A DNA stretch of 64,000 nucleotides from contig LVAT01000006.1 in assembly GCA_001604135.1 (NCBI GenBank), forward strand, positions 1 through 64,000. The letters are read 5' to 3'. The DNA comes from Clostridiales bacterium Firm_14 (lineage in GTDB: Bacteria; Bacillota; Clostridia; Saccharofermentanales; Saccharofermentanaceae). Made by a program: the position numbers and the translations under genes. Position 1 is the first letter of the stretch. Each line of letters opens with the position of its first letter. Below are positions 53,155-61,920 of the stretch, piece by piece. The notes below the pieces were generated by a model. It worked only from the letters and a program-made list of their open reading frames with translations. It was not told the origin of the DNA and ran no database searches.

Positions 53155-54990
53155 ATGGCTAAACGCATATTTTTGATAGTTTTGGACAGCTTCGGGATCG
53201 GCGGAGCACCTGATGCCGCAAGATTCGGAGACGAGGGCAGCAACACGCTTGCTGCGGTTCTCTCATATTCTAACGACGCTTTCCCTAACCTCGCGAAAAT
53301 GGGACTCCTCGCAATAGACGGAGAAAACGATCCCAGGATCACAGCATATAAAAATGCCCAGGAATCAATCCCCTCCCCCATCGGTTCATACGCGAGGGTC
53401 CGTGAGGTATCGGCAGGCAAGGATTCCACGATCGGTCACTGGGAAATAGCAGGGATCATTTCCGACAAGGCCCAGCCCACTTATCCGGAGGGCTTTCCCG
53501 AAGACGTCATGAGAGCCCTCGAAAAGGCTACGGGCAAAGAATTCCTCTGCAACAAGCCTTACAGCGGCACTGATGTCATCAGGGATTACGGCGAAGAACA
53601 CATGAAGACCGGCAAGCTGATCATCTATACGTCGGCTGACAGCGTTCTCCAGATCGCAGCTCACGAAGAAGTAGTCTCTCTCGAAGAACTCTACGCTGTA
53701 TGCCAAAAGGCGCGCGAGGTCATGTGCGGAGATCACGCTGTGGGAAGAGTCATTGCAAGACCCTTCGTCGGCGAACCCGGCAACTTCACAAGAACCGCTA
53801 ACCGCCATGATTTCTCTCTTGCCGCACCGTCCTCCACTATGCTCGACCTCTTAAAGAGCGAAGGCTATGACGTAATATCCATCGGCAAGATCTATGACCT
53901 GTTCGCAGGAAGAGGCCTTACGGAATCCAATCCCACAAAGGGCAATACAGACGGCATAAACAAGACCATAGAGATGATGGACCGCGATTTTTCAGGTCTC
54001 TGCTTTACGAATCTTGTCGACTTCGACATGAAGTACGGCCACAGAAACGATATCGAAGGCTACGCAACAGCCATGCACGAGTTCGACGATGCCCTCGGCA
54101 CGATATTAAAGAAGCTCAGAGAGGACGATCTTCTCATCATAACTGCTGACCACGGCTGCGATCCGTCAACTGCTTCCACCGACCATTCCAGAGAATGCAT
54201 TCCGCTCCTTATCTACGGCGCTGGTTACCGCATTTCCTGCAACATGGGCGAACTTACGGGCTTTAACAATATAGCAGGCATCATTCTTTCGAGCCTCATG
54301 TCAGAAAACTATAAGCATGACTTCGCGCCGGAAGCAAACACAAATAAGCCTGATCCCGAGAACATCATGAGCTATGTCGACCTTACAAACCTTAAGACAG
54401 TGGCTACAACTGATGACATCAGAGATCTCATCGAGAGAGCCGCTTCCCTTAAGACGGCATCTGTCTGCATCCCGCCCTGCTATGTTAAGGACGCAGTACG
54501 ATTCTCAAAGGGAAGAGTCGCCGTATGCACGGTCATAGGTTTCCCAAACGGCTATTCGACAACCGGCTCTAAAATATATGAAGCAAAAGAAGCATGTGAC
54601 AACGGAGCATCCGAGATCGACATGGTCATTAACATCGGTTTTGTAAAGGCCGGCAGATATGACGAAGTCTACGAAGAGATCAAGCTCATAGCCGAAGCAG
54701 TCCACTCAAAGGGTGCCCTCCTTAAGGTTATCATTGAGACATGCGACCTCACTGAGGACGAGAAGATCCGCCTCTGCAGGATCGTAAGCGATGCGAAGGC
54801 AGATTTCATCAAGACATCCACAGGCTTTGGCAGTGCCGGAGCAAAGGTTGAAGACATCGTTCTCATGAAGAACAACGTAGATCCGGAAGTCAGGATCAAG
54901 GCCGCAGGCGGCATCAGGACTGAAGAAGCCGCAAAAGAAATGATCGCCAACGGTGCCGACAGGATTGGCGCATCCAGACTCGGCAACTGA
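53155..54990 (+). CDS. Phosphopentomutase-deoxyribose-phosphate aldolase fusion (DeoB-DeoC)
   Basis: One 611-residue frame holds two consecutive enzymes of deoxynucleoside breakdown. Residues 1-395 are DeoB: LIVLDSFGIGGAPDA, the catalytic Thr in GKDSTIGHWE, and late metal ligands in TADHGCDPST and TDHSRE. Residues about 400-611 are DeoC: EIDMVINIG with the acid-base Asp, the Schiff-base Lys in DFIKTSTGFG, and the second Lys in RIKAAGGIR. All key residues of both are present and there is no stop or frameshift at the joint, so both halves should be active. Together they take (deoxy)ribose 1-phosphate to glyceraldehyde 3-phosphate and acetaldehyde. AAGGAG precedes the ATG. Confidence 0.95.
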   Translation: MAKRIFLIVLDSFGIGGAPDAARFGDEGSNTLAAVLSYSNDAFPNLAKMGLLAIDGENDPRITAYKNAQESIPSPIGSYARVREVSAGKDSTIGHWEIAGIISDKAQPTYPEGFPEDVMRALEKATGKEFLCNKPYSGTDVIRDYGEEHMKTGKLIIYTSADSVLQIAAHEEVVSLEELYAVCQKAREVMCGDHAVGRVIARPFVGEPGNFTRTANRHDFSLAAPSSTMLDLLKSEGYDVISIGKIYDLFAGRGLTESNPTKGNTDGINKTIEMMDRDFSGLCFTNLVDFDMKYGHRNDIEGYATAMHEFDDALGTILKKLREDDLLIITADHGCDPSTASTDHSRECIPLLIYGAGYRISCNMGELTGFNNIAGIILSSLMSENYKHDFAPEANTNKPDPENIMSYVDLTNLKTVATTDDIRDLIERAASLKTASVCIPPCYVKDAVRFSKGRVAVCTVIGFPNGYSTTGSKIYEAKEACDNGASEIDMVINIGFVKAGRYDEVYEEIKLIAEAVHSKGALLKVIIETCDLTEDEKIRLCRIVSDAKADFIKTSTGFGSAGAKVEDIVLMKNNVDPEVRIKAAGGIRTEEAAKEMIANGADRIGASRLGN

Positions 54991-55109
54991 GCAAAACAAA
55001 TTTTTGTTCGTTTTTGGCTAAACAGTCGTTTTAGTCCCATTATTCGAACTTAAACCGTGATATAGTACCTCCAAGAAAGAACATTTGAACTTTTTTGGAG
55101 GAATTACTT

Positions 55110-55391
55110 ATGTCACCACTCGATATGCTTATCTTCTTTTTCTTCATCCTCGTAACTATTAAGGCAGCAACATCCTGCATCGATTATTGGAAAGATGTCG
55201 ATGATGAGATCAGGGAAGCTTCCGCTCCCTCCAAGGCTCCCGTCAGAGCTTCACTCTCCAGAACAGTCAGAACCGGAGTTCCCTCTTCTGTCCGTGTAAC
55301 TCCCATTAAGCGCGTAAACAGACCGGCAGCCATAACTGCCCATGCATATAGTAATGATCAGGTCCATCTTAAGGATAAGGGTGCCGCATAA
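55110..55391 (+). CDS. Small single-pass membrane protein, unknown function
   Basis: 93 residues: one N-terminal hydrophobic helix (about 3-22, including LIFFFFILV), then an acidic stretch DVDDEIRE and a basic, Ser/Pro/Val-rich tail likely to be disordered. GGAGG nine bases before the ATG supports translation. No family recognised. It stands alone between the deoB-deoC fusion and a convergent diguanylate cyclase gene. Confidence 0.6.
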   Translation: MSPLDMLIFFFFILVTIKAATSCIDYWKDVDDEIREASAPSKAPVRASLSRTVRTGVPSSVRVTPIKRVNRPAAITAHAYSNDQVHLKDKGAA

Positions 55392-55445
55392 CCGACCAAA
55401 GACAGCATACCCAAAATCCGTTTTTTTTCTCCGTAAGGGAATAGT

Positions 55446-55515
55446 CCGGCCTTGCTTAACCCAAACCGTTCTTCCGTACCACACCAAAAAGCAAGGCCGG
55501 GATATCTCCCGGCCT
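55446..55515 (-). terminator. Terminator of the diguanylate cyclase gene with an overlapping alternative stem
   Basis: AGGCCGGGA/TCCCGGCCT (55494-55502 with 55507-55515) is a strong stem followed on the minus strand by TGCTTTTTGG. Its 3' part on that strand can alternatively pair with 55446-55457 (CCGGCCTTGCTT against 55490-55501), so the two foldings exclude each other. Confidence 0.75.
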
Positions 55516-55540
55516 CACATTAATTCATTGTTGATCCAGA

Positions 55541-56479
55541 TCAGAACGATACCTTGTTCTTTCCTTCTCTCTTGGACTTATTGAGCTTTCTTTCAGCTCT
55601 GGAGAGGAGGTCGGACAGATCGGGTTCGGTATTATCGAACATTGCAAGGCCCGCAGAGATGGTCACGCCTTCTCTCTTTCCGTCAAGAATAACAGGCTCT
55701 CCAGCGACGTTTTCAACGAGCTTTTTAGCCATGCCGACTGCCGTGATCTTCTCAGTATCGAGAAGGACGATTGCGAACTCGTCTCCGCCCGTACGGAAGC
55801 ATGTGTCTTCCGTTCTGACATTAGCCATGCACTGCTCAGCGATGCTTCTTAAGACGATATCACCGTTCTGCTGGCCGTGCTGGTCATTAACGTGAGTCAT
55901 GTCATCAACATCGATTACGAGGAGCGCGAATGTGCTTCCGTCAGATCTCTTCTCATAGAGGCTTGCATACTTTTCGAGAGTCTCATAGAAATAGCGTCTG
56001 TTGTAAAGGCCGCTTAAGTCATCTACTCTGGCAAGGAGTTCCATCTTGTGGTAGGAACGCTCGAGCTCAAGCTCAAGCTTCTTCATCTCCGTGATGTCTC
56101 TGCTGATGCCCCATGTTCCGACGATCTCGTTATTCTTGTCGTACAGCGGATACTTGCATGCGCTGTAGTACTTAACAGTATCTTCATCAAGTGGGAGAGC
56201 TTCTTCGATATTCAGGACGGGTTTTCCGGTCCTCATGATCTCCAGCTCAAGTTTTCTGGCCTTATCGGCAAACTCTTCAGGGAAGAAATCCCTGTCAGTC
56301 TTACCGATGAGCGCATTAGGATCATCGAAGCCGAACTGCTTCGCATGCATCGCGTTATTCCAAATGAATCTTGAATCCTTATCCTTGAAATAAATGGTAT
56401 CCTTACCGTCTCTTCGTATCGTATCGATTACGAGTTTGTCATTGATCTGCATATCTGTCCAAAAGTTTGAATCTGCCAT
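55541..56479 (-). CDS. PAS-GGDEF diguanylate cyclase
   Basis: Predicted c-di-GMP synthase. Residues about 15-140 form a PAS sensor domain (DTIYFKDKDSRFIWNN start, GTWGISRDITEMK end), then a short coiled linker, then a GGDEF domain (about 155-312). The active site is intact (RTGGDEFAIVL) and an RxxD inhibitory site (RTED) lies five residues before GGDEF, so product inhibition is expected. No membrane segment is visible; cytosolic. It follows the saccharopine-dehydrogenase-like gene by 36 bases. Confidence 0.93.
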   Translation of the reverse strand: MADSNFWTDMQINDKLVIDTIRRDGKDTIYFKDKDSRFIWNNAMHAKQFGFDDPNALIGKTDRDFFPEEFADKARKLELEIMRTGKPVLNIEEALPLDEDTVKYYSACKYPLYDKNNEIVGTWGISRDITEMKKLELELERSYHKMELLARVDDLSGLYNRRYFYETLEKYASLYEKRSDGSTFALLVIDVDDMTHVNDQHGQQNGDIVLRSIAEQCMANVRTEDTCFRTGGDEFAIVLLDTEKITAVGMAKKLVENVAGEPVILDGKREGVTISAGLAMFDNTEPDLSDLLSRAERKLNKSKREGKNKVSF

Positions 56480-56515
56480 TTATTTCTCCTGATGTTCTGA
56501 TTTTTTTAAGCGCTG

Positions 56516-57787
56516 TCAGAAGCGCTTACCTTCGCCTTCTTTGATTTCAATTCCTTCCATCACAAAGGCTTCATAATATGAGTTGCAGTCGAATGCCGCA
56601 GGTGTGAATACGCCGGGCTTCTTCCACTTGTCTTTGCACATGAGCTTGACTCCTGCGATAAGCGCAGAACCCTTCATATACTCGAAAGCATTATTATAGT
56701 TCTTCTCATAGCACTCGTCATTATCACCCTTGATGATATAAGACTTGGTGATCTCCTTATCATCCCTCTTGCTCTGGCCGGTGATATAGATCTCGAAAGA
56801 TGCCATGCCCTTTGCCTTATCTTCCTCATCCTGCTCGAGCTCGATGTCTGCCTGCTTGGGAAGCATAGCAGCGATAAGATCGATAGGAGCTACCTCGACA
56901 TTATTGACCTTGACCGGAACGTTGGACAAAAGTCCCATTTCCTTCAGGAAGTCGATCTTCTTCTGGGGAGGTACATGCTCCTTGGGCGGCTTTTTGCCAA
57001 GCTTGAAATATCTAACGCTGATCGCATCAGGGAACTCCTTAAGGAGATCCGTGAGCATGGGGCTGGAAGATAAGTAAACCTTCGTGCCGCCTTCAGACTT
57101 AGCCTCGATGGAAAGAGGATCTGCCTCAACGACCTTGCCTTTATCGACATAGAAGACCTTCTTATCGTTGGTCGCATTCTTGATCGGAATAAGCGGCGGC
57201 TTGATGTCCTCCGAATAAAGATTTGTATCGATATCCTTCTTTTTGCCCTTGACGGTCTCTTTCTGCTCGCCTGATACGGATACGATATCGATGCTGTCGA
57301 TCTTCTTAAAGTGATAGAGACCGGCATGCCTTATGATCGTGTTTGCAACGCCCGGAACAAGTCCCACGCCGCAGACAGCCGTATTGCAGTTGTTCTGGAA
57401 AGCACTGAACTTCTCGAACTGCTTCGAAAGAAGCGAGATGGGTGACGGGAAATCCGGCACACCGAAAAGCGAGCTGTCGATATAATCAGCCTTCGCCTTA
57501 ATGGCGAGATCCATAGCCGAGAGCGAGAGCTCCGGCGGCAAAAGATTAACGACCATATCGGGCGCAAAGATCCTTACCATCATCATGGCGGCCTCGACAT
57601 TGTTCATGTCGATTCCTGCGGTAGTTACTCTGACACCCATACTTAAAGCGAGCTCTCTGAGCTCGTCACAGTCTTCCTTCTTACGTGAAGCAAGACAGAT
57701 ACCTGAAACATAGGATTGATATTTGCAAAGTTCAATGAGCAAACGCTTGGTCAACTCATTGCAACCGAGAATCAGTATCCTCTTCAT
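56516..57787 (-). CDS. Saccharopine dehydrogenase-family protein
   Basis: Rossmann-fold oxidoreductase, 423 residues. The N terminus MKRILILGCNELTKRLLIEL is a GxGxxG variant (GCNELT), ADYIDSSLFG follows at the end of the nucleotide domain, and GVGLVPGVANTI is the conserved stretch where the catalytic domain begins. This layout fits the saccharopine dehydrogenase / carboxynorspermidine dehydrogenase group, but the substrate cannot be decided. A carboxynorspermidine (polyamine) role is one option; no partner decarboxylase gene is nearby. Start at 57787 with GGGGGATGATC upstream. Confidence 0.75.
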   Translation of the reverse strand: MKRILILGCNELTKRLLIELCKYQSYVSGICLASRKKEDCDELRELALSMGVRVTTAGIDMNNVEAAMMMVRIFAPDMVVNLLPPELSLSAMDLAIKAKADYIDSSLFGVPDFPSPISLLSKQFEKFSAFQNNCNTAVCGVGLVPGVANTIIRHAGLYHFKKIDSIDIVSVSGEQKETVKGKKKDIDTNLYSEDIKPPLIPIKNATNDKKVFYVDKGKVVEADPLSIEAKSEGGTKVYLSSSPMLTDLLKEFPDAISVRYFKLGKKPPKEHVPPQKKIDFLKEMGLLSNVPVKVNNVEVAPIDLIAAMLPKQADIELEQDEEDKAKGMASFEIYITGQSKRDDKEITKSYIIKGDNDECYEKNYNNAFEYMKGSALIAGVKLMCKDKWKKPGVFTPAAFDCNSYYEAFVMEGIEIKEGEGKRF

Positions 57788-57953
57788 AAGATCATCCCCC
57801 AACGACCTTTCCCAAAATCTGAAATTATTATATTTAAAAAAATACTAATGAGCAAAGGAAAGAATACACAAATTTTAGGGCTTTTGTGCATATACCTTGC
57901 AACCTTTCATAGCGTAAGATACCGATATCCAAACTATAACAAAGGAGATTGTT

Positions 57954-58784
57954 ATGAAGACACTTAACAAAATCGCAGCAGCTTTCCTTTCTGCAGCTCT
58001 TTTGATCGGAATGACATCTTGCGGCGCAGCTAAGAAGAACCTCAAGATCCTTGACACAGCTTATGCAGTAGAAGACTACGCTATGGCTATCAGCAAGGAT
58101 AATGAACCTCTTAAGGCAGCTATCGACCAGGCACTCAAGGAACTTACAGATGACGGTACAATTCCTTCCATCATCGAGAAGTACATTCCTTCCGGTAAGA
58201 CAGTAGAGAAGAAGGAATCCGTAAAGGGCGAATATCCTGATTTCTCAACCATTCAGGAAGGCAAGCTCATCATGGCTACAAACGCTTACTTCCAGCCTTA
58301 TGAGTATCACGAAGGTGATGCTATCGTAGGTATCGACCCTGAGATCGCTAAGGCAGTAGCTGACAAGCTCGGTCTTGAGCTCGTTATCGAGGACGTTGAG
58401 TTCGATTCCATCATCGCAGGCGTTCAGGCAGGCAAGTACGATATCGGATGCGCAGGCATGACAGTTACAGAAGACAGACTTAAGTCCGTTAACTTCTCCA
58501 CACCTTACGCTACAGGTGTTCAGTCCGTAATCGTTGTTGAAGGTTCTGAGATCACAGACGTTGATAAGCTTCTTGCAGGAAACTACAAGGTTGGCGTTCA
58601 GACAGGTACAACAGGCGACATCTACATGTCCTCTTCTGTTGAAGACGGCGGTGTAGGCGAAGACAGAGTTGAGCGTTTCGCAAAGGGTAACGATGCAGTT
58701 ATCGCACTCCAGTCAGGCAAGATCGATGCAGTTGTTATCGACAATGAGCCTGCTAAGGCATTCGTTGCAGCAGCAAACAAGTAA
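57954..58784 (+). CDS. Amino-acid ABC transporter solute-binding lipoprotein, apparently circularly permuted
   Basis: A signal peptide with lipobox MTSC (Cys23) anchors this 276-residue protein. Residues about 30-78 (LKILDTAYAVEDYAMAI to IPSIIEKYI) are the segment that in ordinary family 3 binding proteins forms the C terminus. A Lys/Glu linker follows (79-100), then the normal N-terminal start KLIMATNAYFQPYEY (104 on), the ligand loop DIGCAGMTVTEDR, and the chain stops at VIDNEPAKAFVAAANK, exactly where LKILDT would normally continue. So the last piece has moved to the front. Permease and ATPase genes follow. AAGGAG precedes the ATG. Confidence 0.9.
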   Translation: MKTLNKIAAAFLSAALLIGMTSCGAAKKNLKILDTAYAVEDYAMAISKDNEPLKAAIDQALKELTDDGTIPSIIEKYIPSGKTVEKKESVKGEYPDFSTIQEGKLIMATNAYFQPYEYHEGDAIVGIDPEIAKAVADKLGLELVIEDVEFDSIIAGVQAGKYDIGCAGMTVTEDRLKSVNFSTPYATGVQSVIVVEGSEITDVDKLLAGNYKVGVQTGTTGDIYMSSSVEDGGVGEDRVERFAKGNDAVIALQSGKIDAVVIDNEPAKAFVAAANK

Positions 58785-58819
58785 TCACGATTACTGATCT
58801 TTCGTAAGAAAACGATTTA

Positions 58820-58854
58820 AAAGAGCGGAAATATGGTCTGTATTTCCGCTCTTT
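58820..58854 (+). terminator. Terminator between binding-protein and permease genes
   Basis: A perfect 14-base-pair stem (58820-58833 with 58841-58854) around a 7-base loop, with its 3' arm ending CTCTTT followed by CATTATTT. It probably lets the binding protein be made in excess over the permease. Confidence 0.85.
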
Positions 58855-58916
58855 CATTATTTATAATTGAAGTTACTTTTTTAAGGGTCGACACTTAAAA
58901 ATTCGAGGAACATCAA

Positions 58917-59783
58917 ATGAGCGGAAAAAAGACTAATAAATCCAAGATCAGAAATACGCTTATCGTGACCGGCGTGATCGCAGTGGCAGCTCTTGCAGCA
59001 TATATTTTGCTGTTTATGCCCATGAACAACGTCCCTTCATGGATCAGCAATATCCGTGATGCGTTCTATGCAAGCGCATTTTATTCAGATTTCGAAAACA
59101 ATTTCATAACAGATAACCGCTATACCTATCTACTCAAAGGTCTTGGCGTCACATTTGAAGTTACATTTTTCGCCGTACTTTTGGGTATCGTATTGGGAGT
59201 CATCGTTGCTCTCGTAAGATCATCTTATGACACTTTGAAAGAAGAGCTCAGGGGCTTTGGCAAAGGCATCCTTTATTTTTTCTATAAGCTCTGCGGTGTT
59301 TATCTTACGGTCATCAGAGGTACCCCTGTAGTCGTCCAGCTCATGATCATCTATTTCGTTATCTTCGCTTCATCCAACAACAAGGTCATGGTTGCCGTTC
59401 TTGCATTCGGTATCAACTCCGGTGCTTACGTTGCCGAGATCATCCGTGGCGGCATCATGAGTATCGACAAGGGCCAGTTCGAAGCAGGCCGTTCACTTGG
59501 TTTCGGTTATGTAAGGACAATGGCCTTCATCATCATTCCCCAGGCTTTTAAGACCGTTCTTCCCGCACTCGCAAACGAATTCATCGTTCTCATCAAAGAG
59601 ACTTCAGTATCAGGTTATGTCGGACTTCAGGAGCTGACAAAAGGCGGCGACATCATAAGGTCCAGAACCTATTCCGCGTTCATGCCGCTTATTGCTGTTG
59701 CGGTCATCTATCTCGTGATCGTCATGTTCTTCAGCTGGCTTGTATCGTTGCTCGAAAGGAGGCTCAAGAACAGTGAGCGCTGA
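58917..59783 (+). CDS. Amino-acid ABC transporter permease
   Basis: HisM/GlnP-type inner membrane subunit. A first hydrophobic helix (about 15-37) is followed by an extra loop of roughly 40 residues and then the family core (about 65-285) with [14 protein letters not shown], the EAA loop [24 protein letters not shown] that contacts the ATPase (shown by EAGRSLG and IIIPQAFK), and [14 protein letters not shown]. At 288 residues it is longer than usual at the N terminus. GAGG precedes the ATG. It overlaps the ATPase start by 11 bases. Confidence 0.94.
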   Translation: MSGKKTNKSKIRNTLIVTGVIAVAALAAYILLFMPMNNVPSWISNIRDAFYASAFYSDFENNFITDNRYTYLLKGLGVTFEVTFFAVLLGIVLGVIVALVRSSYDTLKEELRGFGKGILYFFYKLCGVYLTVIRGTPVVVQLMIIYFVIFASSNNKVMVAVLAFGINSGAYVAEIIRGGIMSIDKGQFEAGRSLGFGYVRTMAFIIIPQAFKTVLPALANEFIVLIKETSVSGYVGLQELTKGGDIIRSRTYSAFMPLIAVAVIYLVIVMFFSWLVSLLERRLKNSER

Positions 59784-60522
59784 TAATAACGTAATCATAT
59801 CCGTAAAGGATCTCAAAAAACACTATAACGACGGAGAGGTTAAAGCCTTGGACGGTGTTACCACCGATATCAAGAAAGGCGAAGTAGTCGTAGTCATCGG
59901 TCCTTCCGGTTCCGGAAAATCGACTTTCTTAAGGTCTCTTAATCTGCTCGAGCGCCCTACAGGCGGCACCATTACATTCGACGGCAACGACATCATGTCG
60001 CCTGCTACCGACATCAATAAGCTCAGACAGAAGATGGGAATGGTATTCCAGCACTTCAACCTCTTCCCTCACTTGACGATCTTAAGGAACATGACCATTG
60101 CTCCGATGAAGCTTCATGGTCTGTCCAAGGAAGAAGCAGAGAAAAAGGCTCTGGCGCTTCTCGAGAGAGTAGGTCTTGCCGACCGTGCAAACGCTTATCC
60201 TTCACAGCTCTCAGGCGGTCAGAAGCAGAGAATAGCAATCGTAAGGGCACTTGCGATGGATCCTGAAGTAATGCTCTTTGACGAGCCTACCAGTGCTTTG
60301 GATCCTGAGATGGTCGGAGAAGTTCTTGAGGTTATGAAGAACCTCGCAAAAGCCGGCATGACGATGGTCTGTGTAACACACGAGATGGGCTTCGCAAGAG
60401 AAGTCGGCACTCGCGTAGTATTTATGGACTGTGGTAGAATCATTGAAGAGAACACACCTGAACAGATCTTCACAAATCCTCAGAATGAGAGACTTCAGGC
60501 GTTCTTGCAAAAGGTTTTATAA
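59773..60522 (+). CDS. Amino-acid ABC transporter ATP-binding protein
   Basis: GlnQ/HisP-type ATPase. Walker [11 protein letters not shown] loop [12 protein letters not shown], signature [15 protein letters not shown], Walker [15 protein letters not shown] and H loop CVTHEMGFA are all present. The start is GTG at 59773, ten bases after AGGAGG, giving 249 residues; an earlier ATG at 59740 lies within the permease gene with no ribosome site. It completes a binding protein-permease-ATPase system. Confidence 0.96.
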   Translation: MSADNNVIISVKDLKKHYNDGEVKALDGVTTDIKKGEVVVVIGPSGSGKSTFLRSLNLLERPTGGTITFDGNDIMSPATDINKLRQKMGMVFQHFNLFPHLTILRNMTIAPMKLHGLSKEEAEKKALALLERVGLADRANAYPSQLSGGQKQRIAIVRALAMDPEVMLFDEPTSALDPEMVGEVLEVMKNLAKAGMTMVCVTHEMGFAREVGTRVVFMDCGRIIEENTPEQIFTNPQNERLQAFLQKVL

Positions 60523-60540
60523 AAACAGGAGGGGTAGATT

Positions 60541-61287
60541 ATGTATTGTGAATCATGTGGTTCTTTTATTCCTGACGGTCAGTCATTCTGTTCTAACTGC
60601 GGCACACCCGTAAGCGCTCCGGCAGCTCAGCCTGCTCCCGCTCCGGCTCCTGTGGCAGCAGCGCCAGTAGTTGCGGCTGCGCCCGCACCCGCACCCGCAC
60701 CTGCTCCGGCTCCTGCAGCACAGCCTGTTCAGCCTGTATATCAGCAGCCTCAGGCTCAGCCCGTACAGCCGGTATATCAGCCTGTTTACCAGCAGGCACA
60801 GTCCGTTCAGCCCGTATACCAGCCTGTTTATCAGCCTGCCTATCAGCAAGCCTCTGCAACTAATGCGAAGCGTGCCAATGGCGCTGCTACGGCAGCACTC
60901 GTATTCGGTATCATCGCGTTCGTTCTGTTCTGGATTCCGTTTTTCAATATCTTTACGACCGGAATCCTTGGACTTCTCGGATTGATTTTTTCCATCGTAG
61001 GACTTGCTAAAAAGAACGCAGGTGGCAAAGCTAAGGCCGTCGTAGGTCTCGTATTGACCATTCTCGCCATCGCCGCTACTGTCGGTTATTACGGATTGGT
61101 CTGGCAGGCTATCGTTTCCGATCCTGAGCTCAGCGAGGAATGGGAAGAGATTTTCGAAGACGTCAATTCCACAGGCGAAGAAGATATAGATTCCAACACT
61201 TTCTACATTGACGGTGATTACCTGAAGACAGATAACGGTTACGTAACCGGTGTCCTTCACATCGACGGTTACAGAGTAGATTTCTGA
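60541..61287 (+). CDS. Zinc-ribbon / DUF4190-like membrane protein (paralog 1)
   Basis: An N-terminal zinc ribbon (CESCG and CSNCG, residues 3-21), a low-complexity Ala/Pro stretch (about 24-65), a repeated QPVYQ tract (about 65-103), then two hydrophobic segments (about 115-150 and 160-182) matching the DUF4190 pattern (NGAATAALVFGIIAF, GLIFSIVGLAKKNAGGKAKAVVGLVL), and a short acidic outer domain (about 190-248). Function unknown; such proteins are common in Gram-positive anaerobes. It follows the ATPase gene by 18 bases. A terminator separates it from its shorter paralog. Confidence 0.75.
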   Translation: MYCESCGSFIPDGQSFCSNCGTPVSAPAAQPAPAPAPVAAAPVVAAAPAPAPAPAPAPAAQPVQPVYQQPQAQPVQPVYQPVYQQAQSVQPVYQPVYQPAYQQASATNAKRANGAATAALVFGIIAFVLFWIPFFNIFTTGILGLLGLIFSIVGLAKKNAGGKAKAVVGLVLTILAIAATVGYYGLVWQAIVSDPELSEEWEEIFEDVNSTGEEDIDSNTFYIDGDYLKTDNGYVTGVLHIDGYRVDF

Positions 61288-61313
61288 ACTTAAACAACAA
61301 ATAAATTGATCGG

Positions 61314-61346
61314 ACTGCCCGCAAATCAATGCGGGCAGTGTTTTTG
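61314..61346 (+). terminator. Terminator after zinc-ribbon paralog 1
   Basis: Perfect 9-base-pair stem ACTGCCCGC/GCGGGCAGT (61314-61322 with 61331-61339), followed by GTTTTTG. Confidence 0.9.
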
Positions 61347-61395
61347 TATGGTACAATCTGCAATTGACAGACAATATTTAATTGGGGGTAGATTT

Positions 61396-61905
61396 ATGTT
61401 TTGCGAACAATGCGGTTCTCTTCTTCAGAATGGCGAGACTTTTTGCACTAATTGCGGCGCACCTGTATCCGCAGCCAATGCTGCGCCTTCTCCGGCTCCC
61501 GGACCTGCTCCCGCACCCGGACCTGTAGTTCAGCCGATAATCCAGACTCAGGCTCAGCCCGTTCAGCCTGTATATCAGCAGTCTCAGCCGGTTCAACCCA
61601 TTTACCAGCAGCCGGTCTATCAGCAGCCTGCATATCAGGCTGTGGTCATTACGCCTTTCGATCGTCCGAAGCCAAATGGTTTTGCAACTGCCGGCATGGT
61701 ATTAGGTATCGTTACCTGTGCGCTGTACTGGACTTCTATTTTCAATATGATCCCGGGAATTATGGCGATTATATTCTCGATCGTCGGAATTACAAAGAAG
61801 GATTGCGGCGGCAGAGGCAAGTGCATCGCAGGCTTCATTACCGCGGGCATCGGAATGGCGCTCGGTATCATTGCGCTGATAGCATATATTAATAACGACT
61901 ATTGA
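61396..61905 (+). CDS. Zinc-ribbon / DUF4190-like membrane protein (paralog 2)
   Basis: 169 residues with the same layout as the preceding gene: zinc ribbon CEQCG/CTNCG, an Ala/Pro stretch, a QPVYQ-type repeat tract, then a DUF4190-like pair of helices (NGFATAGMVLGIVTCA and IIFSIVGITKKDCGG). It stops right after the second helix, so it lacks the acidic outer domain of paralog 1. The start is ATG 61396 after GGGGGTAG. It is convergent with trmL across 15 bases. Confidence 0.72.
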   Translation: MFCEQCGSLLQNGETFCTNCGAPVSAANAAPSPAPGPAPAPGPVVQPIIQTQAQPVQPVYQQSQPVQPIYQQPVYQQPAYQAVVITPFDRPKPNGFATAGMVLGIVTCALYWTSIFNMIPGIMAIIFSIVGITKKDCGGRGKCIAGFITAGIGMALGIIALIAYINNDY

Positions 61906-61920
61906 TATCAGCTTATAAGC

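Noticed and set aside
54995-55008. AACAAA/TTTGTT stem after the deoB-deoC fusion as a terminator
   Set aside because: The stem is A/T only with a two-base loop and would be very weak, although a T-run follows.
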